A DNA stretch of 64,000 bases, from NCBI GenBank assembly GCA_030142905.1, contig JASJOG010000137.1, forward strand, positions 682,001 through 746,000, in the 5' to 3' direction. Source of the stretch: Heliopora coerulea (lineage: Eukaryota; Cnidaria; Anthozoa; Scleralcyonacea; Helioporidae). Positions 35,501 to 50,880 of this stretch are shown here, in pieces. The notes under the pieces are model-generated. The model saw nothing but the letters and a program-made list of their open reading frames with translations, was not told the DNA's origin and ran no database searches. Within the stretch, counting starts at the first letter, position 1; each line of letters starts with the position of its first letter. Both the position numbers and the translations under genes were made by a program.

Positions 35501-38500
35501 CTTTAACTCGATACAAAACCAAGTTTTCTGAGGTAATGATTTCATTTTCCATTTTTCATTTACATGTACTGACATGGCTTGCAAGATACAACCATAGCTA
35601 CAAACAACAGTGTTGGTGGCCTGGCATGAACTAACTTATCAGGTCTTAAATAATGTTTAGTCATTGTTAGCTAACTTTTAAAAGTACTTATGTCTTACGA
35701 TCGTTTTAATGTACGGTAATGAATAAATTAGGTCAGGTATTAATTTGGCTTAACAATTTCAGGGGTGGAGATATAGGGGGGGGGCAAGGGGGACATGAGC
35801 CTCCCCACTTTTAAAAATGGGGGACAGAGCCCCCCATTTCTGCCGAAAAACTCAAAATTTGTACTTTTATATTTAATAAATCTTGACATCTGGAGGAAAT
35901 GTGGCGTAACATCAAGTGGGAAAAAAGTACTTGACTAAATGTAATAATTGATCAATAAAACTAAAACTGTGGAGAAGCAACTATGGATATGTCCCGAAAT
36001 GTTCGCGCTAGTATTTACCAGCCATCAGAAAACACGCGTTTTGCGTGGTTTTCCTCGTAAACAAAAGCTCAATGGCAAAAAACACAGCGTACTTTGTTCA
36101 ATATATGGTCTTTACCAGACAAAAAAGGGAAAGAGAAAAAAAGGGGAAAAAAGGAAAAAGAATTTGTGGATTTGCATGATGAAAGGATTAAGTACTTTGG
36201 GGATTTTAATGTTTAAAACGTGCATGTAGTAGTACACTTAGGGCCTCCGTCACCGTTTTTTGTGTGAGTTTCTGTTTATAATAAGAAAAATTATTGTAAG
36301 ATATGTAGACATGCGGTTGCATAATTTAAAAATCAAAAAGGTTTCCTAAAATTTATGAAAGCCGTACAGCTTTACAACATTTGTTGGAACAATATCCTGC
36401 AAAAACTCTTATGCAAGTTATTTGCCTTCTCTGCTAAGTTACTTCCTACAACCATTAGCCCCCCCCACTTTTTGGGGCTGTCTCCGCCCTTGAATTTGCA
36501 CTTTTCAAATCACTCCAGTCTAGAAGTACTGGAGGTTTTATAGATTTTTTATAAATCATTACCAATCACATGGGTACACTAGGCAACTCACTCAAAGATC
36601 GTCATCAGTCAGAACCAAATTGTACTGTTTTAAAAATTTCAAATTTTATTGAAACAAGGATGCAGAAGTGTACTTTGTTGGTTCATTGTTTTGTTTATTG
36701 AATTACTGTACACTACAAAGTTGTTAAATACTGCATGTAATCTTTCTTGTGAGCCATATTCCTATCGGAGCAGTTTGTCATGTCAATTTTAGGTTGTAGA
36801 TGCATACAAAAATTTGCAGAAGGAAAATGAAAAATTACAGGTAATATTAATTTTACTATTCAATGTTTATTTTATTCACTCTATACTGTAGCTAACGTCA
36901 GTCAGTGTGTTAACATTTTGAGTTAACGATCTTAAAGTTTAATACACACTTAGACTTGCTCCTAGTCTATGCCAGTCCAAGTTTTTGGGCAAGCAAACGA
37001 GCGCATGAAGCGTTAAAAATTATCACACTTCGTGCACAGAGGCGTAGCTTATGAATGTGTGTGGGTGGGGTGTGTGGTAGAACCTCTGGTTGTAACAGAG
37101 TCGAAATATCACCATAACTTTGTCTCTGTCTTATCTTGTTCATAACGTGAATATCAAGCAAACAAGATGACGTTTTTTGGATTATGTTGTAATCTTTACT
37201 AGTTGAAATTGTCGGCTGGGTATAGTTTTTAACCCTAAAAGAACTCATCCCTCTTCGAGAACTTGCGTAAAAACGCATATTCTCCATCCTGTTTGAACTA
37301 AACTGCGTTGGGTAGGGAAATCTAAAAAAATAAAATTGTAATAAAACCGTAGAAACTTCTCAAAAAATTTTCATAAACCGTCAACAAGACTGTTATTTCT
37401 AAATTTTCCCTGACATTCGTTAACGTTGGTTGGATACTTTTTTCTAAATCAAGGATAAACTCTTATGAGTTATTGAATTTAATGCTCTACTGTAGGTCCT
37501 GTCCTAATTTCTGAAATTGAACCGCGCTATTGCTTTCCTTAAACTTGACACATCTTTTGTTATTCGCAGGCAGCAATTAGACGATAGTAATGTATTATTC
37601 TGTCTATGAGCAAGATCGGATAAATCGGCTGCTGTCGAAAAGTGTCGCCGAAAGCCTTGTATTGATAATCAGTTTCTGACGGCTATCAAACTCGTGACTG
37701 TTTGATCGCCAATGATAAACTCTAACTCTGTTGAGGTACACGGACTTAGATGGCAAACATAGGTTGCATGTGGTACGGTTTTGTAAGATGGTAAGACATT
37801 CGTATACACCTGATAGTCTCGGCCTGTCTTAAATTTATGCGCACTAGTATCAGAGGTAACCTTTGTTTGTCAACTGAGTCCGTATAGCCCAATGGCTAGA
37901 GCCTGCCACTAGCGATCATACGGGGTCAATTCCCCTCGAGACTCAGAAAAGTTTTTTAGAGTTAAACTGGTTTGAGAGCATGCGTAAAATGTTATAGAAG
38001 ATAGCTGTTCCTACTAAAGTCCTTGAAAAGAACACTTATATTCTCTGATTCAAATCCAATTTTGTTAGTTCGCGCCCCCATTGAACATCTTGTTACTCCC
38101 ATAAAATGGTAGTAATTTAATTCCTGGCGCCGGTTCTTCACTACACAGGTACTTTGGCGACAAGTACAATGGTATTCTTTGCTGTAGTTCAATAATAATG
38201 GTAATTTAAAATTTGACCGTAACGTATCATGCTGTAGCTATATTTGACGTTAAACCCTTTATTGTGGTACCTTAATTGGTACTTAATCCTGAATTTGTTC
38301 TTTTTTAAGATGTACATGTGTTTTACTAAAATTCTTGTTTAGTATAATCTAGGTCAAAGTCAAGATAAACAGTTAAGAAAAATATCAGAGCTTAAAGAGG
38401 TATTTATCGTAAAACTGTCCATAATTTTTTTAATTGGAGTGCTGCAGATTAGAATTTTTTTACCTATTTTGTATTATTCTCACTTAAAAATATACAGCAT

Positions 38501-41500
38501 AATGAAATATTAATTATTTTACATAAATTGAATTGGTCTCGCCAGTGCTTCTTCATTCAAGCAAGACTCGTAGTAGGCGTTCACTCAGGCTACCGATCGT
38601 TTGAAACAGGCTGCACTGACATTAGTGCTTGTTCTGAAAAATAACCAAATTTTGAGAAGCATAATACCACCTGTGAGGTTATTTCGAAATAATAAGCTTT
38701 TTGATGATGACTCTAATTTGGTGTGAGTCTGGTTTTAGCTCCCCATTAATTTTGTCTCCTTTACCATTCGCCTTTGTTGGCAATCAGCACGTTTCCGGCT
38801 AATTATTACAAAACTTGTATTCGATATTATTAAAACGTCATTTTCATAGTATTCATTTATTATGAAGTGATGCTGAGATCACTTTAGTGAGAATTCTTCC
38901 CCAGGTAACAACAGTGTGACTATACCTTAAATTGTTAGATCTAAGACAGAGCTGTTAAACAGTGCTGTACTGTAGAAATACGCGAAGTACCTAAGCAGAA
39001 AGGCGCACCGAACAAGCGAACGTCAATTCATTCAGGGCATTGTAGTTGTGCTGAGGTCACGCCATCGTCATCCGTTGCAGTTCATTTACCAACTACTCCG
39101 ATTCTTTTGACAAAAGATAAATGATACTATGCAAGTTGATTTATTGGGTAATGCAAATTGGAGAGCTTCGATAAGAAACACCTGGAATTAAAAAGATGTT
39201 GTCATGGTTTATCAGGCCGGTTCTATCCTCCCGTTTCATACAAATATGTTCTGCTACGACTGAGATTTAACAACCTTTGGCCAGTGAAATTTTTATTTCA
39301 TATATTTTACGACAAACCTTCTTCTCCTGCCGTCAATTAGGTCAAATGGCCTTGACAGAATTGCACATAACACTGTCACGGGGTAAGGTTATGGTTAGAC
39401 AACCCGACTAATACAACTTTGCGCAAGGGTCTACATCGATGAGCGTATAAATATCTACGCACTAAGTGCATAGAAAACATTGTAGATTATAACTTTGCAA
39501 GTTACTTGAAAAAAACTAACCCAAATGTCCAGACAATTTGCAAAGTCGACCATGCAAAATGCTTCACACCTTTGCAAAGCCTGGGGGTAAATATTGCGCA
39601 ATTTAACAAGTTCATGACATCGGGGGAAGAAAAAAAACGAACAGACGAAATGCAGCCGAAACCTAGACTCTGGGCAAGTGTTGAATTTTTATTCATCTAA
39701 ACACACTCAGCGATTGCAATTGGCAATATACAGATTGGATTCCGTTCTATGACAAAAAGAAGTTGAGCGAATAAATATCGTGTCACAACTGTATTGTATA
39801 TTGTTGAAGAGTTTCTAAGGTGTTTTACTCTGAGATCCCGCCACACAAAGAACCTTGTACCGTTATACCATAAATACTTTAATACAGTTGTCAGAATATC
39901 GGGAAAAAGGTCTTAATTTCAGTTATTGATTTGAAACTTTGAGGATAGTAACCTCTAGTTATATTAAGACTCGTTAACTCTTTTACTGCGAGACCTTAAA
40001 ATTGCCTGGTGTTAGCCATAGATGAATACTACATATGAAAATGCGAGATATTGTCTTTTGGACGAAAACAATTTATAGTTTTTGTTGACCCTTTATGACA
40101 TGTAATTTTACGTATATTCACTGGAAAAACACCTTGACTGGTTTTCACAAGCTTTTTGTCTGAGTCGTTTCTCTGTATACACAAAATGACGGAATGACAG
40201 ATTCTCCAATATAATTGTCAACTGTTAACATTGACTGTTATTTAGACTATAGAACTGGAGAAAAAAGCCAAAATGCATATTGAAGATTCACTACGCATAG
40301 CCATAGAAGAAAAGGATGATCTAATCAACGTATTGAAAACTCAGGTACGACGTATGTGCTTACTGCAGAATCCTCTAGCCCGCCGAGCGGTGCAAGGGTA
40401 TTAATCTTGTCAAGCGTTAGGAACTATATATCCCATACCATAGATTTATACGATTATTTGTCTTGGGGTATGTGATGTTGTCCCAAAGGCACCACTTCTC
40501 CTTTTGATTCGCTTATTAAAGAAGCAAAACGTCCGAGAGGCTCCAGTGAATGAATCGGATGCATCAAAACGAACAAGCGTATTCGACAGTCGTATATCGT
40601 GTAGATGGGCTCTTAGATTGGTTTGAGGGCTAGACATGGGCGCAATCTGTTTACGCGCGAAGTTACTCGAGGAGAAAAATATTGGGATTCCCGATCACTC
40701 AAATATTCCGGTGGAAATCCGGAGACTGGTGTGACGGTGGCAAGGAAGTGGCCGGTCTTGTAATTATTTAAGCTGGCGACAGCAGATGAAATCAAATCAT
40801 TGCAGTTGGGAAAAAACAATAGGTAATTTTTTTCTTCTTTGAAAATATATCTGGAGAAATGATGCACAAAAAAAACCCCGTTGCTAGTGCTTGTCGAACT
40901 TTTACCTGTGGTGAACTTTTATTAAAGGCCACCATAGACTAAAATATAATGTGAAGTAATTAAACCTCCCGGTTTTCGGACGAACAACTGGAGCAACTTG
41001 CGTGCTTGAAGTCCTTGTCATTTCTTTTTTCCTCCGAAGACTTTTGGTTTTATGGTTCCTAAATATGTAATGAGGTACAGCCAGTCCCGACGATGGATGA
41101 ATCTAAGACCCGAAAGATATATTTAAGAACTGTCGAAAAATAGATATGTGTCTAGAGAATCCTCGAAAAGAAGTACATTTTTTTACAAGTGTAGTCTGAG
41201 CCTGCTTAAACAAAACTTTGCATGAATACCACCTAGCGTGAAATATTAACACGAGACGATACCGCATTACTAGTACCGCAACAAATACAAGGTTTGATTA
41301 CGGCATGCATTATTTTTAGTTATGAGGATAGATTCGTTAAGGCAATTATCGTTAAAAGTTTTGAGGATATAGAATTGGATAAGACGACGTTATTACACAA
41401 TCAGGATGACCAATTGCATAAACATAACAAAATTTATTCCTGTACAGTGCAATGCAAAAGTCTTAGCCGCCCTTCGGGCTTTCGCATGGTCCAGTAACAA

Positions 41501-44500
41501 GAGGTTTTTTGTGAGGCCAAGAAAAAAACAATCAAAATTTTCGCGCAAATCGTTTTTATCATCAATTTTTCCTGCTAATTTAGATAATGGCATCAAAAAT
41601 CAACTAGGCGACTAAAGATTTTTACGATGAATTTTTACTATGAAATACATTCAAAAGTGTCTACTGCTATCAAGAATTACAATATACTAATTGTTTTTGG
41701 TATTGCTTTTTTCGTTCATAGCCATAAATGTAGTAAAGTTCGTTATCGTAATGACAAAATATTTCATGGGAAACCTGCACTGCTAAAGTCAGCTGGAAAA
41801 GTTGACTTGAGTGGGATTCGAATTCGCATCTTCTGGTTACCGGAATACTGTTCCCAGTTGACCCGATAGCTAAATTGGTAAAGCAGCGGTCCAGTAACCC
41901 GAAGATGCTGGTTGGAGTCCCGCCCAAGTCAACTTTTCTAGCTGATTATAGCAGTGTAGGTTTATCATGAAATACTCAGTTTCTGTTCATGTTACCCTAA
42001 GGATGATTCTAAAATAGAAACGAAACACTACACATCTTCACGGATGTTAGGCGTTAAGTTGTCCTGAGAACCTCTCGTTCTGTTAAATAGAGCATATTGT
42101 CCCCAGTTGACTCGATAGCTCAAATGGTAGATGCGAGTCAACTTTTCTAATTGACTTTAGCTGTGTATGTTTATCATGAAGTATTCTGTTCTTGTTACCC
42201 TGAGGATGATTCTGAAACGTAATGAAAAATTTCATTCGAGTTATTCGAATGTGTGCTGAATGAAATTGACATTAATAAGTGAGAATTTGTAAGTTTTGTT
42301 TTTCTTAATTTGTAGATTATTTTGTTGTAAATTTTCGACCCGTTTTCTCTGTCCACGATAAACCTGTTGGCATCAATCTTTCGTCATGACGATGTTCTGA
42401 ATGAACAAACTGAAAGCTCATCCAGGATATTAATGTACATGATATTTTCACATGTCACATATTACCAAATTTCTCCTGAGCAGTATATTACATTATGTGA
42501 AAAGAAGACAACTAATGACATGGACATTGTGCAATTATGCTTTCTGTCCAGACTTGGATTCCCCCTAGCTTGACGAATATTTTGCTCTTGTTTGAGTGTC
42601 TTTGTCAATCCTGGATTCAGCGTCACTTTATGTGTACTACAGCTTGTTTGGTGCATTTTTATTTTGTATTGTACAATTGTTCTAGCTATCTTAGTAAACT
42701 CACCCTATATTGTTTTTAATACTGAGGAAAATTCTGCGTACATATTTATATAATAAATCATACACGAGGTGTATTTGATCTGATGTCTAAACTCCAAAGA
42801 AGTTTGATGAAAAAAGAGGCGATTGCCAAGTCTTTTAGTTTAACATCAAATACCCTTGTCCAGTTTATGGTAACAATTCTCAAACAGAATCAGTACTTTA
42901 TTAGGAAATCAAGGTAAAAAATTTGCTAAATTTATACAAGTGTTTGATTTGATATAAAAACTCGTCACGATTGTGATTTTCCTTAATATTCTCATCATGA
43001 ATTATTGGTAAGATAAGAAGGCTTGTTTCCATTTTAGATAAACTTTTTAAAAAAGAAAAATGAAACACGCAGTGATCGTGAAGAAACCGGTGAACCTGCT
43101 GATGAGTTGGATAATAAAACAGGTTTAGTATCAACAGTGGTTTGGTCAAATTAGTCGTGTACTTGTCATTACGTCCGCCACATAATTCGGGAGGGAACTT
43201 TTCTGGGTCTATTATGCAATTTCGTGGTACATTAATTACTTGCGCAAACTTAAACGTGAAGCAATTGATCCTCGTTTTCAAAAAAACCCGATCTTTTGCT
43301 AAGGTTTGGAAATAATGGAACATGACATAAGTGCGGCTGGGCGTGGTTGTTATTCTTTGAGTCTAAGGGAGGTGACATGTTGGACAAACTCTCAAATAAT
43401 GTCAGTTTTCATCTACTCACGTGCACTAGAAATCCCATATTGAGAGAAAGTTGTTCAAAGTACACTGGCGGTCAAAAAGAATCGATAACACAGAAGCTAA
43501 AGATGGTGACGCCATAAACATTGTAACAAATCTTATCATGACTAGTAATTACACCGAAAACAAACAGAAAACCAATCTTAATATATAATGGCTCCTCTAC
43601 GAGCTTTGATCACTGCTTTACACCTTCGAGGCATGCTATTTATTAAAATAATTAGCTTATCTAATGGAAAGCCTTGCCATGCAGCTTTTACACCACTCCA
43701 AAGTTCTGTTATATAGGTGGAGTTTTGCTCTTGGACCATTGTCTTAAGTTGGTCCCATAGATTCTCAACAGGGTTGAGATCGAGTGACTGTGCTAGCCAT
43801 TTCATAAAAATTGTGCCCTCTTCCTTAAACCATCTTTTGACAAGGCGGGAGGTGTGACAAGGGAGGTGTACTGGAATATCCAACCATCGGGCATGGTCAG
43901 CATGTGTGTGGTTGGAATAAGCGAATTTTCTAGGGGATAAATGTATCGTTCTCCATTGAGCTTTCCATCTATCTTAGAAAGACAGCCAACACCTCTTGCA
44001 TTGATGCAGCCCCATACCATGATGCCACCACTTCCATGTTTGACAGTTGTCTGAATGCAGCTTTCCTTTAGTTCTTCGCCAGCCATTCTTCTGACATACA
44101 CACGCCCATCACTCCTATGGAGAAGAAACCTTGATTCATCGCTGAAGATAAATTGGGACCACTGTTTAGCCGTCCAATCTTTGTGTGCTTGTGCAAACTG
44201 TAATCGAGACTTCTTATGGCGAGCAGTAAGCCTAGGCTTCTATCTGGGCTTGCAGCCCTTTAGACCAGCGTCTCTAAGCCTTCTTTGAGTGGTGGAAACC
44301 TAGATATTTACACCATGTTCAAGTAGCATCTCAGCTTTTATTTACGGTGCAGTCTTGTAGCGATTTGACTTGCGTTTCCTTACCATGAGCCTGTCCTCCC
44401 TCTCCGATATCTTTCGTTTCCGTCCAGGGACCTTGGCATCTTTCACACTACCAGTGAGTCTCTTCTTCTTGAGGATTTCACTGACACTGTTTTGAGTAAC

Positions 44501-45552
44501 TGACACTGCTTTGAGTACAACCCACACGAGCAGCAATTTCACTTTGTGTGTAGCCTTCTTCGGATAACGCCAGCACTTTTCCTCGATCTTCCAAACTGAT
44601 TCTTCTCTTTGGACTCATTATTCCGTATTTTCCAATTTGTGACAGGCCAACAACCCTTTCTTGTAGGACTTGAAATTCATTTAGTGTTTGCTATAAAGTA
44701 CTTTAAAAACAGAATATCTCTACAAACATTATGGGACACATCTCAATCTATTCAAAACATTCATTACTATAACCCTGAAGGCTGTTGGTGTACGATGTAC
44801 TTCTTGTCTGCCTATGTAAGCAGAAAGTAACATAAATCTTAACATGATCAATTCTTTTTGACCGCCAGTGTATATTTGTGGACAGCTCAAATGCTCATCT
44901 TCTCAATTATCAAGAAGTTTCAAAATTATTCTTTACTGGTATGTTCATGACAGGAATTGGATAAAGATTGCCCAGATTCCCTTCTTAAAGGAACACATGG
45001 GTGTTGGTCCACATATCACATTAATTTTGAATTGAATGAAAACAAAAGTTTTCGTTTGGGTTACAGCTACTATTTTTTGCCTGAACCTGGGGTCTGAAAT
45101 AGTGAAATCCTTAAGAAAATGGCGTACATGTCATTGCGGAAATGCCTAGTTCACATGCGAAAATAGGATTCAAAATTTCACACAAATAATATTTGTATAC
45201 GAAATCCGTATTTCACATATGAAATGGAGGGTTTAGTTATTAAAATTTATTTCACTCGTGAAAATTTTTCATTTTACGAGTAGAACTGAACTTTCACGGA
45301 CTTATATATATATTTGTAACAAACTAAGGATTACTGTAGTAAACTAAGTAAACTAAGGTTATTTGTAGTAAACTAAAATCGTCCTAGGACGTGAAACTCG
45401 GAGTAACAACGAACAAACCTTAGTTTACTACAAATATTGTACGCTCTATTATTAATGATATCGAGCACTCTCTCTAACGTTATTACCACGTTACTCGGCC
45501 TTCTACATACATACATACATACATACATACATACATACATACATACATACAT

Positions 45553-45612
<60 letters not shown>

Positions 45613-45616
45613 ACAT

Positions 45617-45653
<37 letters not shown>

Positions 45654-48600
45654 CGCAATACAATCAGTTTCTATGTTGACTTTATGTAGAGTGCTTAATA
45701 TCTTGTAAGATATTACATTATTTATATACAGCAAATTGCATAAATTTTGGCAAACATAAACATATCGTAAAAAACCATGTATGGGTAAATCTGTAATTGT
45801 GAATACTTAAATCAACCTTAATACACTAGACTGACCAATGAATGTACCAAAAAAACACATAGCATATCTTCACTGACCGTTCCAATGAGAATAAAATGAA
45901 GATACAATGGTCTTGATATGTTCATATGTTGATATGTTTTGTTCCATAATTTTTTATATAGTAAACAAATTAATGCTACCACGACTTGAAGAATTTTTTA
46001 AAAATATATTATATTTTGGTTGTTTTAAATTTTCGGCCGTATGAAGCGGCCTTCATCAGAAATATAAGTACATAAATTAAATGACAACCGTTTTCAAGTC
46101 GAGGTAGCATTAATTTGTTTACTATATAATAAATGGTTTCTCTGCTGCCGGGTGGAGTTAGGACACTGGTGTTCTATATATATATATATATGTAATGGAA
46201 TCTTCACGTATGAAATACTATTCTGTAATGTGAAATGGGATGTTAAATTTTTTGTATGAGGATAACAGAGGTCCAGCATCAGTGTTCACTGAACAAGTAA
46301 GGTCAATAAGTACACTCGTGTAAGCCTTTTATCATTTGTTTAGTGAGCATATTTTTTGTCTTCCTTTTCGATGATTTCTAGTCATAGTTTGTGTCGTAAT
46401 TTTCTAAGATAATGCCTAATTTCGTGTTGGCTCCTGAGTATTACTTAGTAAGTTTCTTAGTTAACATGACGTTTAAGGAGGGTAAATTCAATTTTTATTT
46501 CGAAAAGAAAGCCAGAACATGCAGGCCAGTTTTCGCCTTCATTTTATTCGCAACCCTTGTTGGAAAACCAATCTTCTTCCACGAGAAGAATCAGCAATGT
46601 CATCATTTTTAAGTGTACCAGAGACTCCGCTAGACCGTTGCCGCTTTCTTGTACCGATTAATTTTGTTTCTCTCGGGAAGGTTTTAGTCTGTGCTTTAAT
46701 ATGGACTACAGTCGTACACTGCCAATGAAAACATGACTGATCAGACTTTGACCCCAAACTAAAACATTTTCTCTTGAGTTCAAATTGTCACCTTGAGATT
46801 GGTGAATAGATAAGTATTGACTACCTTATGTAAATATACACTGAATATACATGTGAAAACAATCCACTGGGATTATAATACCTATATTACCTATAGTTGA
46901 CATACATACAGTACCGTGTAAAAGTTTTAGGTCGCCTTCTAAAGTATAAATATATGCTACTTCAGTTGTCTCTATACTCTTCTATCGGGTTCCAAAGCCT
47001 ATCTTTCATGCTTGTAGGGCCTTTTTTAAATCTGGACAGCTAGGATTCATTCTACTTTTGACAAAGAAACTGTTTTTATGAAATTTGTTCCTAAAGCTGT
47101 GTGGTATCTAGGGAGAAATGTACAGTAATTTCATCCTCGTTGCTAGGTTTTTCTTGGTATGTGCAGTTGTTTTCATTAGAAATCACGCATGCCCAGTGTT
47201 CTCCAAATAGATATTTCACACGTGTACCGCATGTAAACTATTCATTTGTTAAAGTTAAAGTTGTTAAAGTTGAAGTTAAAGGAAGCCACAGGAACCCAGG
47301 TATGCTCCAGTACAACTAGAAGACGGCTACAAGAGTTTGGGTTGAAAGGCTGTGTTGCAGTAAGGAAGCCTCTGAGCACACAGGCCTACAAACAGAATAG
47401 ACTGGAGTGGTGTTGGGAGGGGAAGGATTGAACATCCGAACAGTGGGCGAAGATGCTGTTTTCCGACGAATCGATTTTTGAGCTGAGTCCAGGGAGGAGA
47501 ACATTTGTTAGAAGAAGAGTAGGAGAGTGGTACCACCCAGACTGTAATGTACCTACAGCTTAGCACGGAGGAGGGAGAATCCAGGTATGGGGATGCATAG
47601 CGGCCAGTAGGGTTGGAAGCTTCAAGGTAGTTAACGGTCGACTGGATGCAGCAGCTTACGTTAGGCTGATCTGTCGCATTCTTGAGAAAGACGGGGAAAA
47701 GCTGTAAGGTATAGACTTTATCTTTCAACAAAATGGGGCTCCATGTCACAGAGCAAATGAGACCAAGTCCTGGCTTGAGAGGAAAAGGATATCAGTTAGC
47801 CCATGGCCATCACAAAGCCCTGACCCAAACCCATTGAGTATCTTTGGGAAGTAATAAAGAAGAAGTTAGAGACCAGACCATGCAAGAACTTGGAGGAATT
47901 AAAGGTAGCTATCTTTGAGTAATGGGACAGCATTGACGCAAGTGTAACAGAGAACGTTGTTTCATCGATACCTCGGCGTTGTGCAGTAGTAATTGCTGCT
48001 CGTGGCGGTAGTACCAAGTACTAGACTTTAAAACTTTTCTCTTTGCCATTGCTACATTTGTGTAAAATAGTTTTCCAATGTTGTGTAACATTCGTGTATT
48101 GTAATATGCTGAGATATAACCAAAAAGTTACAAATTGAGGGGTGACCTAAAACTTCTGCACGGTACTGTATTTTGGGAGGTAATATGCTCTAATTAAAAA
48201 GTTTGTGAACCAAAGATTACGATTGTGCTAGTAGAATCCCTTAACAGTTTTTTTACATTAAATATGGCTCGTAAGGTGTACCGATTGTGCATAAGTCTGT
48301 ACTGAAAAAGAAAACTCATGCTGGTACAGAGTACCGGCTAACTATAGGGGCTAGCGGAATCTCCGTGTACGTTCCCTGTATTATATTACTGTTCCGAGCA
48401 GAGAATGTAAGGGGAATGTGAACAAGTTTTTTAAGGCATAAAATGCGGGGTTATTCAGATGAGATTGCTCACGGAAAAGTGAAAAATTTACAACCAATGG
48501 TGTATTTGACAATGGATGTGATTTGACTACTGTCGAATACGTTTGGTAGTGGTATGCTTCGTACGTCGGCAGACCACGACGTGACATAGACGCGTGTAAA

Positions 48601-50839
48601 AACATGCAGAGTATGGCGTTTTTTGAGTGGAATCGATTCCCTACATCGTTCTTCGACAGAAATGCTTCCAGGTCAAATGGGCATAAAAGATATAAACACC
48701 AGGGCGAATTTCATGCCCGGATGAATTCGCACATGTAAATGGAACCTAGCGTTCAGAGACGTTGAGAAATGTTACATAACTTTGAGAATAAATTCTAGAT
48801 ATTTTATCTTCTCACACTTATTCAGGGGTGGTTACAGTCAATCCCTTGAGATTCAAATGATGCGAGCATACGATCTTTATGTTGGAAGTTATATACAACA
48901 ACTACTAATGAGATTTTTATGTCCAAGTGGCACCAACATGGCCGCCATGACGTTACATATAGCCAGTAGCCTACGTATAAGTCGAGACAGACGTAATATC
49001 TTGTCAGATGTACGTACGAACTTTCTCACACTAAAAGTGAAAATTTACTTCATTAACATCGAGGCTCACTTTGTGGCCCAGATCATCTCAAATCTACATT
49101 GTATGTCCAGGGCAATTTTCAACTAACCCAGAATTTCAATTAGTCGCTTAGTGCTCTAATAATTTGAATTAGTGGCATTAGTCTTTTGGTGTTGGCTTAG
49201 CAGCTCCACCGTTTTCTCTTCTGGTGGCAACCTCAGTTGAATGAGGTGTAAGCCGTGGTGTGATATTTTGTTCATTGTGTATGGTATGATGTATGGCTTG
49301 TGATGTAATGTGACGTCTTGTGAAGGGGTATGATGTTTACATAGATTACAGGTTAGAAGGTTGGTGATCTGCTGAAAATGAGAGAAAAAAACAACGTTTC
49401 GAGCGAAGGTCCTTCGTCCTAGATTGAAACAGGGCGAAAATTAGAATCTAGGTAAAGATCTTGTATTTGAATAACTCATCTGACAATAGTTCACGTTAAT
49501 TTTCGGTAGCTCAACAGCCTTATAGTTTTTACCAGTCATTTTACCCTGCCTACACATTGCTCTACACCATACGTTTATATGTAGTCAATATATTTATTTA
49601 TATATTTTGATATGCCTTCGAAGGTCCCATATCCAATGAAGAAAAACAAAAATTCGTAAGCAAGGTGAGCAAGTCGAAATCTAAGTTCAACTGTGATCAT
49701 AAATTAATATCTCCGCTTATTCTTCGCTTTCGTCCATTTTACCTCTTGTGCCACGTACCAAGAGTGTCCCATCATCCTAAAATAATATACTCTATTAGAA
49801 AACTGCTTAATAATGTCATTTGAATCTGCTAAATGTTTGGTAATGTCCTACATTTTTTAAAGATTTGACAATGATGGCGAACGGAAGAAATTTTTTTTGG
49901 CCTAAAATGCAAGAAACTGGAAAAAACAGCAAAATCTGACATTTGTGGGGAAAAAAAGCCATTTCTGCATCCTTATTTTTATCACAATCAATTTCCACTT
50001 CATATCTTTTACACTGCAATATATTTTGTTTTCAAAGAATGTGCTTTTTTATTTTTAATCACTGTTTGAGCCATTCATGGATAAATCGTATCGTAGTATT
50101 TTTGTAGTTGCTACTTTGACCGTTACCAGTATCTGACCTTGCACTGCAACTTTCCGTGTTCGTATCTATATTTCACTTATTAGTGAATCTATCGTTTTAC
50201 TTGAATATATTTACCTCATCACATGGTCAGTCAGAACTGAAGAGGATTGGTTCATATGGCAAACTGAGGAACTAGTTTTGAATCTTAATTACACTAGACG
50301 AATTTTTGTTCGGATAAAAATTTATCAGATATTATGCGAATGGGGCTGGAATGAATTCCTGAGGTCAGGTTGAAACAGATTAAAGAAAACCTCAAGTACT
50401 GTAAGTGTGTGAATGAAGATATCTCTTCATTTGAAAAATCTCGAAGAACTTGAGAGATCCATCCCGGTAACGTTTAGGAAAACAGACGTCACGTGTACAA
50501 GGTTCAATTTATAATACTGATACTGTATTTAAACGAATGACGATTTTCTCTTGAACACGAACTTCGCCAGACGTTGGGTGCTTACGTAAGAAGATCTTTA
50601 CAGTGTTTTGTTTTGGCTATTTTATACATTTAGATCAAAGAATTGGAAGTCAGTGTTGAAGCTCAAACTAAAGAAATTGCAGAACTGAAGGTAATTTTAT
50701 CGTAATATTAAAGTTGAAATTTACTGCAATTTAGGCCTATTAAAAATTTAGATGGACTAAATTTTCATGCTTAAATCGAGCTGTATTGATTTTCAATACA
50801 CAGATTTTTGCAGCAATTTGTCTGTATATTGAAACATAC

Positions 50840-50880
<41 letters not shown>

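Noticed and set aside
35948..36229. 93-codon frame
   Set aside because: It lies inside a non-autonomous repeat and has low-complexity Lys-rich sequence.
45437..45679. Open frames of 80-96 codons
   Set aside because: They are translations of CATA/CA microsatellite repeats (Tyr-Ile-His-Thr and Cys-Val runs).
47796..48091. Minus-strand frames
   Set aside because: They are antisense to the plus-strand transposase relic.
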